Shown here: positions 54,537-64,000 of the stretch, piece after piece
How the letters are laid out: each line of letters starts with the position of its first letter
Numbering within the stretch: position 1 is the first letter of the stretch
Assembly: GCA_027063065.1 (NCBI GenBank)
Contig: JAMOSO010000070.1
Coordinates: 1 to 64,000, forward strand
Length of the DNA stretch: 64,000 bases
Source: Planctomycetota bacterium
Lineage (GTDB): Bacteria > Planctomycetota > JAMOSO01
Direction: 5' to 3'
The notes under the pieces: model-generated
What the model was told of the DNA's origin: nothing
Database searches by the model: none
Seen by the model: the letters and a program-made list of their open reading frames with translations, nothing else
Made by a program: the position numbers and the translations under genes

Positions 54537-54612
54537 GCGCTAATAGCTCAGTTGGTAGAGCAAATGACTCTTAATCATTAGGTCCAAGGTTCGAATCCTT
54601 GTTGGCGTACCA
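54537..54612 (+). tRNA. tRNA-Lys (CTT)
   Basis: Seventy-six bases: acceptor GCGCTAA/TTGGCGT with G-T wobbles, D-arm AGCTCAGTTGGTAGAGC, anticodon loop CTCTTAA with anticodon CTT, T-arm with TTCGAAT, encoded CCA. It reads AAG. A strong terminator follows. The antisense strand of this gene contains the end of the membrane protein frame that runs to 54578. Confidence 0.95.
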
Positions 54613-55465
54613 AATTTTCACCCGAAAGGCTTTTGTCTTTCGGGTTTTTTAATTGTCTCAAAACAACCCATCTCTCCATATAATATCCAAAAAAAGATAC
54701 TATACTTGGCAAGCTAAAAACTAAAAAAGCTGTCGATAATTTATGCGGACATATTACAAATGCTAATAAGCCACCAAGCAACACGCTTGAGAGACTTGCC
54801 GTGCGCCCTATCCCCTTTTTAATAATCAATTTTATTTGTAAAAACAATAATACTACAATTAAAAAAATACTGTTAGGTGCAATAATAATTGAGCTTGGTT
54901 TAAATGTAAAAACAGCAAAACAAAGCCCAATTAATAAAACCGTATTCAATTGCCAAATAGTTAATCGACAATCTTTTGGTAACTTAAAAGCAAATATCAA
55001 CAAACTTATAATACCTGCAATAAGCCCAAAGCCCAGTGGTTCTATTATTAAAAAAAGTGCCATGCTTAATAAAACCCATTGATAGATACTCACTCGTGAA
55101 AACAACAATACATTAGAGATATACACAGTATATAATGCACTGACCATTATTACGGGTATTTCCAATGGATGAGAAACAAGTATCACTTGATCCATAAATG
55201 GCCAAAAGATATAAAGCGCTGCACAAAATAAACTAGGTGCCGATCTGGCCAAAATTTGTCTGCAAATCAAATACAGCAAAACCGCTACTGTGGCATCAAG
55301 TCCAATAGCCATAATTTGTTTTGATAAATAGCTTAACTCAAAGCATCTATCGCCTAAAATATATTTATCCAATCCATCTATGACTAAAACAAATATTCTA
55401 ATTACAATAGCAAATGTAAATAAAATCAATTTGGTATCAAAAAATTTTTTTATATCTAAAGTCAT
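54578..55465 (-). CDS. Polytopic membrane protein, GT-C-like, reading frame runs into antisense tRNA-Lys
   Basis: A 295-residue protein with about eight to nine hydrophobic helices and no catalytic motif that I could confirm. The region LDATVAVLLYLICRQILARSAP..FCAALYIFWPFMDQ recalls GT-C membrane glycosyltransferases, but it is too short and lacks an obvious acidic loop. The last about 25 residues (..NPKDKSLSGENLVRQQGFEPWT) are translated from the tRNA-Lys terminator and antisense tRNA-Lys, with the first stop at 54578. So the original stop was probably lost and the tail is not native. The start at ATG 55465 is plausible. Confidence 0.6.
   Translation of the reverse strand: MTLDIKKFFDTKLILFTFAIVIRIFVLVIDGLDKYILGDRCFELSYLSKQIMAIGLDATVAVLLYLICRQILARSAPSLFCAALYIFWPFMDQVILVSHPLEIPVIMVSALYTVYISNVLLFSRVSIYQWVLLSMALFLIIEPLGFGLIAGIISLLIFAFKLPKDCRLTIWQLNTVLLIGLCFAVFTFKPSSIIIAPNSIFLIVVLLFLQIKLIIKKGIGRTASLSSVLLGGLLAFVICPHKLSTAFLVFSLPSIVSFFGYYMERWVVLRQLKNPKDKSLSGENLVRQQGFEPWT
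54620..54650 (+). terminator. Intrinsic terminator of tRNA-Lys
   Basis: ACCCGAAAG (54620-54628) pairs with CTTTCGGGT (54637-54645) across an 8-base loop, followed by a T-run (54645-54650). The same bases lie inside the reading frame of the convergent membrane protein. Confidence 0.85.
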
Positions 55466-55588
55466 ACTACCAAAGGATTAACAACTAATTACAAAAAAAA
55501 TCATACAATTTATTTTTAATCTAAATCTTGACATTTACTTCATTGCCCCCTAAGTTCCTCCACTCAACTTCAACTAAGGGAACTCTTT

Positions 55589-58096
55589 ATGGATGAAAAG
55601 ATACTAATTATAGCAGAAAAACCCAGTGTTGCGGGAGACCTATGTAAAGTTCTCCCAGGAAAATTTAAAAAACACAAAACTTATTACGAAAGTGACACAC
55701 ATATAGTATCCTATGCAGTAGGTCATTTAGTGACTATTTGCCACCCAGAAGAAATAAACGAACATTATAAACCATGGAAATTAGACAATTTACCAATTTT
55801 ACCAGAGGAATTTCCATTAAAATCTATTCCAAATACTAAAGGTCAATTATCTGCCCTACGCAAATTATTAAAAAGACGTGATGTTGTTGAAATTATCAAT
55901 GCTTGCGATGCTGGACGTGAAGGTGAACTGATTTTTAAATATATTTTAGACTTTGCCGGTAGTGCTTCAACAAAGAAAAAGCCAATCAAACGTCTATGGT
56001 TGCAATCTATGACTGCCCAATCAATTAAAGATGGTTTTAAAAATTTACGCGATAATGCCGATATGCAAAACCTAACTGATGCGGCCATGTGTCGCTCAGA
56101 ATCAGATTGGCTAATTGGCATTAATGCATCAAGAGCAATGACTGCGTACAAATCTAAAATGGGAGGTTTCTTTTTAACCCCATGCGGACGAGTACAAACC
56201 CCAACCCTATCTTTAATAGTAAACCGCGAAAATGAACGTAAAGCATTTATCTCTCAAGACTATTGGGAAGATATCGCAACATTTACAGTAGATAGTAACA
56301 ATCAATATAAAGGGCGATGGTTTGATATAGACTTTAAAAAGTCCGACGAAAACCCACACAATCGTGCCGAACGTATATGGGATAAACAAAAAGCTACTCA
56401 AATAGCTAATGACTGCAAAAACAAAACAGCAACCGTCGAAGAAACGCAAAAACCTTCTTCACAACGCTCACCTCAACTTTTTGATTTGACCAGCTTACAA
56501 CGAGAGGCAAATAGTAAATTTGGGTTTTCGGCCAAAAACTCATTAGGGCTTGCACAAAGCCTTTACGAGCGTCATAAGGCTCTGACCTATCCAAGAACTG
56601 ATAGCCGTTGTTTACCCGAAGATTATGTAGAAGAAACTAAAAAATTAATGGAAAATATCAGCAATGGTAAATTTGGTAAATTTGCCAAAACCGCCCTTAA
56701 AAATAAATATGTCAAAATAGATAAACGCATATTTAACAATAAAAAAATCAGTGATCACTTTGCCATTATCCCTACAGGTACTATACCCAATAATTTAAGT
56801 GAACCCGAACAGAAAATTTTTGATTTAGTAACACAACGATTTTTAGCTGTGTTTTTTCCGCCTGCAATTTATCTCAATACAAAACGCATTACAACTGTCG
56901 ATACGCATAAATTTTTAACTGAAGGCAAAGTATTACAAGAGCCAGGTTGGAAATCAATCTATGGTAATGCCAGCGATGAAGAAGCTACACTTTGTCCTAT
57001 TAATGCCGATAGTAAAATACTTTGTGATGATGTAGAGGTTATTGACAACGCAACTAGACCTCCCGCCAGATATACTGAATCAACCTTGCTAGGTGCGATG
57101 GAACACTCAAACAAATTTGTTGATGATGAAGAACTTGCCGATGCTTTAAAAGATAACGGATTAGGCACACCAGCCACCCGTGCATCTATTATTGAAGGAC
57201 TTTTAAAGGATAAATATTTAGCAAGAGATGGACGCGAATTAGTACCAACAGGTAAAGCATTTGACCTATTAAATCATCTTGAAGCAATGAATATCAATGA
57301 ACTATCTTCTCCAGAACTAACTGGCGAATGGGAAAACAAACTAAAACAAATATTGATTGGCGATTATACTCGCGATGAATTCATGTCCGCCATACGCAAA
57401 CAGGCGGCCTCCATAGCCGAAAAAGTCAAAGGTTTTGACGAAGATGTCAGCACCAGAAAAGAAGCCAGTTTTAGCCCATTAAATGGTGTAAAATACTACG
57501 ATTCACTAAGTAGGTTTAAATCTGAGGATGAAAAAATTATTATAAGAAAAATCCTCGGTGGACGCATTATGGAAGAACATGAAATAGTCGAGCTAATTAC
57601 CAAACGTAAATTAGGACCAATGGATGGGTTTAGATCTAAAAAAGGTAAACCCTTTAATGCCACAATTATTTTAACTGATGAAAATAAAGTTGAATTTATA
57701 TTTGCTAATACTGCCAAATTTAGTGCTGAAGAAGTGCAAGAGATTAAAAAAACTCAGCCACTTGGAAATTCTCCCATAGATGGTACACCTGTATATGAGA
57801 CTTCGGTCGGTTATTTATCTGAGTCGGCATTAGATGAGATGTTGCTCGATGAAGTACCAAAAAAATCTAGCGCTTTAAGGATAACTAAAATTATTTTAGA
57901 AGTAAGCTTAAGCCCAGAACATATCAAAAAACTGCTAAATGGCGAAAAAACAGAACTTATCAAAGGCTTTAAATCAGCGCGAACACGCAGATTATTTGAC
58001 GCTTTTTTAAGTATGGATAAAAAGGGTAAAATTAAATTTGATTTTCCGCCCAGAGTACCTCGCAACAAGAAAAAAACAACAAGCGATGAAAAATAA
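55589..58096 (+). CDS. topB: Type IA DNA topoisomerase III
   Basis: An 835-residue topoisomerase. The TOPRIM domain has IIAEKPSVAGDL (E10) and DAGREGE (107-113); the active tyrosine is Y334 in YPRTDSR. The C-terminal third has topoisomerase C-terminal repeats (for example FSPLNGVKYYDS, LGPMDGFRSKKGKPF) without zinc fingers. TopB decatenates and resolves recombination intermediates. The ribosome site AACTAAGGGAACTC is fair. The gene is followed after about 70 bases by dnaG. Confidence 0.9.
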   Translation: MDEKILIIAEKPSVAGDLCKVLPGKFKKHKTYYESDTHIVSYAVGHLVTICHPEEINEHYKPWKLDNLPILPEEFPLKSIPNTKGQLSALRKLLKRRDVVEIINACDAGREGELIFKYILDFAGSASTKKKPIKRLWLQSMTAQSIKDGFKNLRDNADMQNLTDAAMCRSESDWLIGINASRAMTAYKSKMGGFFLTPCGRVQTPTLSLIVNRENERKAFISQDYWEDIATFTVDSNNQYKGRWFDIDFKKSDENPHNRAERIWDKQKATQIANDCKNKTATVEETQKPSSQRSPQLFDLTSLQREANSKFGFSAKNSLGLAQSLYERHKALTYPRTDSRCLPEDYVEETKKLMENISNGKFGKFAKTALKNKYVKIDKRIFNNKKISDHFAIIPTGTIPNNLSEPEQKIFDLVTQRFLAVFFPPAIYLNTKRITTVDTHKFLTEGKVLQEPGWKSIYGNASDEEATLCPINADSKILCDDVEVIDNATRPPARYTESTLLGAMEHSNKFVDDEELADALKDNGLGTPATRASIIEGLLKDKYLARDGRELVPTGKAFDLLNHLEAMNINELSSPELTGEWENKLKQILIGDYTRDEFMSAIRKQAASIAEKVKGFDEDVSTRKEASFSPLNGVKYYDSLSRFKSEDEKIIIRKILGGRIMEEHEIVELITKRKLGPMDGFRSKKGKPFNATIILTDENKVEFIFANTAKFSAEEVQEIKKTQPLGNSPIDGTPVYETSVGYLSESALDEMLLDEVPKKSSALRITKIILEVSLSPEHIKKLLNGEKTELIKGFKSARTRRLFDAFLSMDKKGKIKFDFPPRVPRNKKKTTSDEK

Positions 58097-58107
58097 ACTG
58101 ACATAAT

Positions 58108-58135
58108 TTGACAATGCACTTTAAGTCATAATAAT
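58108..58135 (+). promoter_or_regulatory. Candidate promoter of dnaG
   Basis: Perfect -35 TTGACA (58108-58113); the -10 is uncertain, best AATAAT (58130-58135) at 16-base spacing. It lies 30 bases before the GTG start of dnaG. Confidence 0.45.
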
Positions 58136-58165
58136 ATATAGTTTTAATATAAATATAGAATATAC

Positions 58166-59986
58166 GTGGGCTTTATACCAAACGAACAAGTAACGCAAAT
58201 TTTAGACGCAACCGATATAGTGGAGCTAATCGGTGAATATGTACAACTAAAACCTGCTGGCAGAAACCATCAGGCATGTTGCCCTTTTCACCGCGAAAAA
58301 ACTCCATCTTTTAGCGTCAATGCCGACAAACAAATCTTTAAATGTTTTGGCTGTGGCATTGGTGGTGGTGCGGCTAAATTTTTAATGGAAATGGAAAATT
58401 TATCATTTCCAGAATCCCTACGTTTTTTAGCCGATCGAGCGGGCATTGTTATCAGAGAAGAAAAAGGCAACTTTAAAAATAACCAATCCGACAATCAACA
58501 TCTTGCCCAACCTACTGGTATCAACAAAAGTGATGTAATGGCCATTGCTAAATTGGCCGCTAAATATTTTTTTAATAATTTACAGACATCAAATAAAAGC
58601 CAAGAAGTCATTAATTATTTACGCACACGAGGTATTAACGAAAAAATTCAAAATTATTTTGGATTGGGCTTAGCTCCTCAAGGTTGGGATACTTTTTTAA
58701 ATTTCGCAACTAAACGTGGGGTCAGTAAAGAATTACTCTTGGCAGCTGGCTTAGTTAAACAAAAAGATAATGGTGGCTTGTACGATACTTTTCGCGATAG
58801 ATTGATGTTTCCTATTTTTGATGTAAATTCAAGGGTTATCGCATTTGGTGCGCGCACTCTTGGCAATGATAAAGGTCCAAAATACCTTAACTCATCAGAA
58901 AGTATCATTTTTAACAAAAGCAAACAACTCTATGGATTAAATAGAGCTAAAGATACCATTAAAGAACTTGGTCACGCAATTGTTATGGAGGGTTACACAG
59001 ATGTCATTGCCGCCCATTTTGGAGGCTCTACCAATGCAGTAGCTACACTGGGAACATCTATTACAAAAGAACACGCCAGATTACTTTCCAGATATTGCCA
59101 AAAAATAACTGTTATGTACGACTCTGATAATGCAGGTCAAAAGGCAGCGGATCGCTCAATAGGTATTTTGCTCAGTGAAGACTTAGATGTGCGCATAGCC
59201 AGCGTACCAGAAGGCAAAGACCCCGGTGATTTAATGCAAGAAGGCAGAGTTGACGAATTTAATCAAATTATTAACTCCGCGATTGATTTGGTAGAATATA
59301 AAATAAACTTTTTAAAAAATAACTTTGATATTTCTAGCATACATGGAAAAACAAAAATAGCTCATTTAATTAATGATTTATTAGCAACTGTCAATGACGG
59401 CATAAAACGTGAACAATTACGTAAAAAATTTATACTTGGATTAAACCTGCCAGAAAATGCGTTACGAGATGATTTTATCAACAAACAGCAACGTCCAAAT
59501 CGCAAATTACCAACACAAGAAATACATAAAAGCAAAACTGTACAATTTAATGAAACAGAACAACGTATTTTAAAATTAATATTAAATCACCCACAAAATT
59601 GTACTGAATTATTAGAATTAGATGAAGATGATATAGTATCACCCATTGCACGTAGTATTTTTACTATGGCAGCACATCAAATTGCAAAAAACTCATTTTC
59701 GCTGTCTCATTTATTAGCTCAAATTGCTACTAAATTTGGAGATAGCGATATGGTTATGCCATTTATTGACTCTGCTGACATGACAGGTATCGACAAAGAG
59801 AAAGTCGGACGCATGATTCAGGAATGTCTCAATGATTATGATTATAACCGTTTAATGCGCAAACGTAATGAAATTACAATGCGTATGAATCAAACCTCAA
59901 ATAGTGAGGAATATAACCAATTACTGACGCAACATACTGCGTTAAATCAACAGATTAAACACAGAGAAACCCTCTCTACCACCTAG
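58166..59986 (+). CDS. dnaG: DNA primase
   Basis: A 606-residue primase of normal domain order. The zinc ribbon CPFH...CFGC uses C39, H42, C60 and C63. The TOPRIM core has [11 protein letters not shown] and [14 protein letters not shown]. The C-terminal DnaB-interaction region (from about 430) is helical. It starts with GTG at 58166 and lies 8 bases before rpoD, the classical dnaG-rpoD arrangement; rpsU is not present upstream. Confidence 0.96.
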   Translation: MGFIPNEQVTQILDATDIVELIGEYVQLKPAGRNHQACCPFHREKTPSFSVNADKQIFKCFGCGIGGGAAKFLMEMENLSFPESLRFLADRAGIVIREEKGNFKNNQSDNQHLAQPTGINKSDVMAIAKLAAKYFFNNLQTSNKSQEVINYLRTRGINEKIQNYFGLGLAPQGWDTFLNFATKRGVSKELLLAAGLVKQKDNGGLYDTFRDRLMFPIFDVNSRVIAFGARTLGNDKGPKYLNSSESIIFNKSKQLYGLNRAKDTIKELGHAIVMEGYTDVIAAHFGGSTNAVATLGTSITKEHARLLSRYCQKITVMYDSDNAGQKAADRSIGILLSEDLDVRIASVPEGKDPGDLMQEGRVDEFNQIINSAIDLVEYKINFLKNNFDISSIHGKTKIAHLINDLLATVNDGIKREQLRKKFILGLNLPENALRDDFINKQQRPNRKLPTQEIHKSKTVQFNETEQRILKLILNHPQNCTELLELDEDDIVSPIARSIFTMAAHQIAKNSFSLSHLLAQIATKFGDSDMVMPFIDSADMTGIDKEKVGRMIQECLNDYDYNRLMRKRNEITMRMNQTSNSEEYNQLLTQHTALNQQIKHRETLSTT

Positions 59987-59994
59987 GAAAAAAT

Positions 59995-61695
59995 ATGAGC
60001 CAATTAGAAATAATTATTTCCGAACTTATCGATGAAGGTAAAAAACGCGGTGCTTTTACTAGCGAAGATGTTACTAAACTAATTCCAAATACAGTATTTG
60101 CCCCCGTAGACCTTAAAAAAATCTTTACTGCTTTAGAAGAAGCAAAAATACCTGTTATTGAAACTGATATTGATGATATTGAAATAGATGTAGAAGTAGC
60201 CGAAATAGAAACCCCAGAAGTAGAAGCTAGCGGATGGGGAGATGTTGCTCCAGAAGGTTTATCCAAAACTGAAGTAGCAATGGAAGAAGACGCTATTAAA
60301 TTAGACGATCCTGTACGCACATACCTATCACAAATGGGTGGTATCCCACTTCTAAGTCGTGCCGAAGAATTAAGTTTAGCTAAGCGCATTGAATATACTA
60401 GACGCAGAATGCGCCGTAAGATTTTTGAAAATGAATGGTGTATTAAACAGATGGTAGAAATCTTCAAAGATATCCACTTTAATAAAAGTCCCTTTGAACG
60501 CAACATTGAAGTCAACACGGCGTTTGGTGAAGGCAAAGAAGAAATTATTGCGTGTATTCCAAAAAACATTGAAACTCTAAGTCGCCTTTTAGAAGAAAAC
60601 AAAGAAATGCGACATAAAATTTCGTTGAAAAAAACTTCAAAAAAAATGATTGCCAGTTTAGAAACTCAAATTTTACGTAATCAAAGAAAATGCGTAAAAT
60701 TAGTAGATGAAATAGGCATTAGAAATACTAAAGTTATGCCTATATCAGATGAGTTTGCAACAATGACTCGTTCTTTTGCCGCCACAGAAAAAGAATTATT
60801 AAAATTAAAACGCAGCAAAAAAACCGATAAAGAACATATGGCTGAAATTGCTGCTTGGCAAAAAAAAGCTGACGATTTTTTAGAAATATTAGCGGAAGAT
60901 TCCAATTTAGCTAAATCTCGTGCAAACTCTATTGCTTTATGGCGTGAAGATTATGATATTACTAAACAAAAATTAAGTAATGGTAATTTACGTTTAGTGG
61001 TTTCTATAGCCAAAAAATACAGAAATCGTGGTTTGTCATTTTTGGATTTAATTCAAGAAGGCAATACAGGTTTGATGAAAGCTGTAGAAAAATACGAATA
61101 CAAACGCGGTTATAAATTTTCGACTTATGCAACATGGTGGATTCGTCAAGCTATTACACGTGCTATAGCAGATCAAGCACGAACCATCAGAATACCAGTA
61201 CATCTAATTGAAACATTAACAAAATTAAGACGAGCCATAACTACCTACGTACAAAAGCATGGACGTGAACCAAACCTTAAAGAAGCTTCCAAACTAGCTG
61301 AAGTTAGTTTTGTCGAAGCACAACGCGTAAGTAAAATTGCTAAAAATCCAGTTTCATTAGACAGCCCCATTGGAGATAGTGATGATTCTTATTTTGGCGA
61401 TTTTATTGAGGATGATAAAACACAAAGCCCCATTGCTGTTGCCAACTCAGAAATGCTAAAAGATAGAGTTGGAGAAGTTTTAAATACATTAACCGATCGA
61501 GAACGAGAAATTATCCGACTTAGATACGGTATCGGTGACGGATATACCTACACCTTAGAAGAAGTTGGCAAACGCTTTAAAGTTACTAGAGAACGCGTAC
61601 GCCAAATTGAAGCAAAAGCTATAAAAAAACTCAAACATCCAGTTCGCAGCCGCAAACTTGAAGGTTATTTTGAAGGCACAGAGGATTTACGCTAA
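59995..61695 (+). CDS. rpoD: Primary sigma factor RpoD (sigma-70)
   Basis: A 566-residue sigma factor: region 1.1 (about 1-60), region 1.2 ([19 protein letters not shown]), a non-conserved insert (about 160-300), region 2 ([32 protein letters not shown]), region 3 and region 4 ([27 protein letters not shown]). Its promoters in this window mostly have 16-base spacers. It overlaps the next gene by one base (TAATG). Confidence 0.97.
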   Translation: MSQLEIIISELIDEGKKRGAFTSEDVTKLIPNTVFAPVDLKKIFTALEEAKIPVIETDIDDIEIDVEVAEIETPEVEASGWGDVAPEGLSKTEVAMEEDAIKLDDPVRTYLSQMGGIPLLSRAEELSLAKRIEYTRRRMRRKIFENEWCIKQMVEIFKDIHFNKSPFERNIEVNTAFGEGKEEIIACIPKNIETLSRLLEENKEMRHKISLKKTSKKMIASLETQILRNQRKCVKLVDEIGIRNTKVMPISDEFATMTRSFAATEKELLKLKRSKKTDKEHMAEIAAWQKKADDFLEILAEDSNLAKSRANSIALWREDYDITKQKLSNGNLRLVVSIAKKYRNRGLSFLDLIQEGNTGLMKAVEKYEYKRGYKFSTYATWWIRQAITRAIADQARTIRIPVHLIETLTKLRRAITTYVQKHGREPNLKEASKLAEVSFVEAQRVSKIAKNPVSLDSPIGDSDDSYFGDFIEDDKTQSPIAVANSEMLKDRVGEVLNTLTDREREIIRLRYGIGDGYTYTLEEVGKRFKVTRERVRQIEAKAIKKLKHPVRSRKLEGYFEGTEDLR

Positions 61696-62405
61696 TGTCA
61701 AAAATATGTGAACTACTATCGCAATTAGCATCGGCAAATCGTGCCATTGCATCTGAGAATGAAGCCATAGAAAATTATCAAACTAAAATATCTATGGCAG
61801 AACAAGAGCTAGTTACCAAAACTACAAAAATAGAAAAGCAAAAAGATGCCAATAAACTAAAACGCAGAGAAGCCCAAAAACTTGAAGGTGAGATATCTGC
61901 CTTAGATAAAAAAATAGGCGATGCAACTGCAAATCAATCTCAAGCTAGCAATAATGATGACTACGCCACTTGGACAAAACGTATTGCAGAATACAAAGAA
62001 AAAGTGGCTGAAATTGAAGATAATGTTTTAGAAATGCTAGAAATTTGCGATCAAAACGAAAGTCAACAAAACGAGTTAGATCAACAAATTGCAAACTTAA
62101 AACAAGAAACAACAATAAAAAAAGAAGATTATTTATCATCTATTGAGGCTGCTAAAGAACGCAAAGCTGATTTAATTTCACGCCGTGATGCCATTTTTAG
62201 TCAATTGGGCGGTTCATTTAAAAGTTTTTATGATAGACTTTATGCTAAATATGGTGAAACTACAGTTGTGCCGATAAAAAAAGAAAGTTGCGGTGGTTGC
62301 TATATGAAATTAACCATTGATTTAATAGCTCAAGTGAGAACAAGTGAAGATCCTATAACGTGCAAAAGTTGCAATCGAGTTTTATACACTGTTCCATTAA
62401 AATAA
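61695..62405 (+). CDS. Coiled-coil zinc-ribbon protein (CT398/DUF164 type)
   Basis: A 236-residue protein with a long coiled coil (about 15-170) followed by a four-cysteine zinc ribbon (CGGCYM..CKSC, residues about 199-231). The family includes chlamydial CT398, which contacts RpoN and flagellar/type III parts in some studies. Location after rpoD with a one-base overlap suggests a link to transcription, but the actual partner is unknown. Confidence 0.85.
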   Translation: MSKICELLSQLASANRAIASENEAIENYQTKISMAEQELVTKTTKIEKQKDANKLKRREAQKLEGEISALDKKIGDATANQSQASNNDDYATWTKRIAEYKEKVAEIEDNVLEMLEICDQNESQQNELDQQIANLKQETTIKKEDYLSSIEAAKERKADLISRRDAIFSQLGGSFKSFYDRLYAKYGETTVVPIKKESCGGCYMKLTIDLIAQVRTSEDPITCKSCNRVLYTVPLK

Positions 62406-62439
62406 AATAAGATCTAAATAATAATTTAAGCCTAATTAA

Positions 62440-62467
62440 TTGTAGTTTTTAATTAATGGTTTATACT
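62440..62467 (+). promoter_or_regulatory. Promoter of rnpB
   Basis: -35 TTGTAG (62440-62445), 16-base spacer, -10 TATACT (62462-62467), 7 bases before the first paired base of RNase P RNA. Confidence 0.6.
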
Positions 62468-62474
62468 AAGCTGT

Positions 62475-62824
62475 GAAAAGTAGGTGTGCAACCGCGTTTA
62501 AGCTTGCTTAACCGAGGAAAGTCTGGACATCGCAGGACAGAATGGTTTGTAACGCAAACCGAGAGTAATCTTAGGGAAAGTGCCACAGAAAATATACCGC
62601 CTAGCAATAGGTAAGGGTGAAATGGCGAGGTAAAAGCTCACCGCATCTTTGGTGACAAAGATGGCAGGGTAAACCCCATTCGATGCAAGACCATACAGGG
62701 TCAGAGGCTGTCCGTCTCGTTAATAGCCCGGGTGGGTCGCTTGAGTTTACTGGCAACAGTAAACCTAGATAAATGGTTGCTATCTCATTAGAGTAAACAG
62801 AATCCAGCTTATTGCCTACTTTTC
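62475..62824 (+). ncRNA. rnpB: RNase P RNA, bacterial type A
   Basis: The P1 helix is perfect: GAAAAGTAGG (62475-62484) pairs with CCTACTTTTC (62815-62824). Conserved cores are present in order: GAGGAAAGTCTGGACA, ACAGAAAATATACCGCC, AGGGTGAAATGGCGAGG, AAAGCTCACCGC, GGCAGGGTAAACCCCA, AGATAAATGGTT and ACAGAATCCAGCTTA. A T-run (62825 onward) gives the terminator. Length about 350 fits. It follows the rpoD unit with its own promoter. Confidence 0.96.
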
Positions 62825-62914
62825 TTTTTTTATAAAAACAAATCTAGCTTTATCGCGCACTTTACAATTTTTATTTATCAATTAAAATACAAACTTATAA
62901 TTTTAAGGAGTATT

Positions 62915-64000
62915 ATGGCTCATTTGCGTGTTAAAAACGGACCTACTACAGGTACAATATACGATATAAAAGAAGATACCATTACTATTGGACGTGATGA
63001 GTCTGCAACTATTTGCATAGCTAATTCTTCTACTTCTCGAAATCATGCCGAAGTATTTATTATCGGTAATATGTGCTTTATTAAAGATTTAGATAGTCGC
63101 AATGGCACTTTTGTAAATAATGAAAAAATAAATGAAGAATTATTACAAGAAGGCGATTGTATTACTATCGGCGGTATCGATTTGATATTTGAGACTGGCA
63201 TAATTAAAAATAATGAAAATATTTCTAATCAACTATCAAATGCAGATTTTTCTGGACCAACTACAGAACTGAGCTTAGAAGAATTAGGCTTAGAAACTCA
63301 AGAAGTTTCAAATAATAAAGACGCTTTAATGTCTATTTACAAGCTTAGTAAAATTACCTCAACAGCTATTAGAGAAGATGCCCTTCTGAGTCAAGCATCT
63401 GCCACTATACACCAAATATTAAAAGCTGAAGGAGTATACTTTTTTAAATTAGATAAACACAACAACAAAAATATTACTTTAAAAGGCAAATTTGAATGTG
63501 AAGGTGCTTCCATGAAAATGGTAAGCAAATCTATTTTAAAACGTGTTATGAAGTTTGGCAAAGCTGTTTTAACCTTAGATGCTTCTTTAGATAAAAGGTT
63601 CAATGCAAATGAATCTGTTGTCTCAAATAATATTCACTCTGCAATATCGGCACCTTTAATTTCACGAGGCAAAATTGTCGGTATTGTATACGCTTTAAAA
63701 GTTAAGCTTTTTGAAACATTTGATGATTCTGCTTTAAAATTATTAACTTTATGTGGTTTACAAGTTGGCACAGCAATTGATAACTTTGAAAATATACACT
63801 TAGAACAACGCCATACTACTGAAATGCTAAATTTATTAGTACGTGCCGTAGAGCAAAGATTTCCTGACTTGGTTGGACATTCTCAACGAGTAAAACAATA
63901 TGCAACAGCCATAGCCGAAAACTTAAATCTTGATCCGACACGCATACAAGAAATTCAATGGGCAGCCATGCTACATGAAACTGGTAGACTTGGATTAAAT
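62915..64000 (+). CDS. FHA-GAF-HD signalling protein (3' end beyond window)
   Basis: A partial gene with an open frame of 362 codons to the window end, starting at ATG 62915 behind AAGGAG. FHA domain (about 1-90): GR at 26-27, SRNH at 41-44 and NG at 63-64, a complete phosphothreonine pocket. GAF domain about 140-285. The third domain begins near residue 310 and looks like an HD/HD-GYP start (GHSQRVKQYATAIAENLNL..). The metal motif reads LHETG (H354-E355) where HD-GYP has LHDIG, so the aspartate is glutamate. That change may impair phosphodiesterase activity. Confidence 0.85.
   Translation, partial: MAHLRVKNGPTTGTIYDIKEDTITIGRDESATICIANSSTSRNHAEVFIIGNMCFIKDLDSRNGTFVNNEKINEELLQEGDCITIGGIDLIFETGIIKNNENISNQLSNADFSGPTTELSLEELGLETQEVSNNKDALMSIYKLSKITSTAIREDALLSQASATIHQILKAEGVYFFKLDKHNNKNITLKGKFECEGASMKMVSKSILKRVMKFGKAVLTLDASLDKRFNANESVVSNNIHSAISAPLISRGKIVGIVYALKVKLFETFDDSALKLLTLCGLQVGTAIDNFENIHLEQRHTTEMLNLLVRAVEQRFPDLVGHSQRVKQYATAIAENLNLDPTRIQEIQWAAMLHETGRLGLN

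Noticed and set aside
59976-60602. 208-codon minus-strand frame opposite rpoD
   Set aside because: Serine-rich antisense shadow of the conserved sigma factor gene.

Overview
This window is a strongly AT-rich bacterial chromosome segment, almost fully coding, with 48 protein genes, four tRNAs and RNase P RNA. No mobile element, CRISPR array, phage gene or rRNA was seen. Exported proteins with signal peptides, a TolA-like transmembrane helix, a Na+-pumping decarboxylase (OadGAB), FHA/HDOD/HD signalling proteins and intracellular glycosidases point to a Gram-negative-type, probably anaerobic or gut-type bacterium. A PVC-group lineage such as Lentisphaerota is my guess from gene content only; I ran no phylogeny.

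Layout. 1-5180: a CobD-CobQ fusion and lysA (minus strand), then DUF3127, a small exported protein and a PilZ protein (plus). 5181-10901: ruvA, aspS, hisS, tcdA and leuB (minus), preceded by an intergenic three-way-junction element. 10914-27177: a long minus-strand envelope region with a 1,681-residue VWA/TolA-like/FecR chimera, a 1,019-residue TPR protein, hemA, a HemX/CcsA-like protein, an FG-GAP protein, an exported protein, an HtrA-like protease and a DEAD-box helicase. Several of these overlap by 1-4 bases, which suggests translational coupling. 27293-33458: an accessory glycan-degradation cluster (AraC regulator, GH3, GH29, GH36), all apparently cytoplasmic and without a transporter. 33582-33786: tRNA-Ser and tRNA-Arg with an intrinsic terminator between them. 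33854-41342: glyS, an orphan NuoE-like protein, argG, a small Cys-containing protein, cmoB, a two-receiver response regulator and a sugar-phosphate mutase. 41496-45569: tRNA-Leu running directly into a glycosyltransferase gene, an AEC transporter, and an HDOD plus metallo-beta-lactamase-fold pair. 45612-51084: a DUF2760 / Hsp70-like / Hsp70-like / coiled-coil cluster. 51216-54477: oadGAB. 54537-64000: tRNA-Lys, a membrane protein whose reading frame ends inside antisense tRNA-Lys, topB, dnaG-rpoD-zinc-ribbon, rnpB, and the start of an FHA-GAF-HD protein cut by the window edge.

The best candidates for undescribed biology are: (1) the VWA/TolA-like/FecR chimera with its TPR neighbour, which looks like a force-transducing or envelope-scaffold pair; (2) the four-gene Hsp70-like cluster with DUF2760 and a coiled-coil/winged-helix partner; (3) the tRNA arrangements, namely a strong terminator immediately before tRNA-Ser and a glycosyltransferase start five bases after tRNA-Leu. 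All functional statements come from reading motifs by eye; no database search was run.
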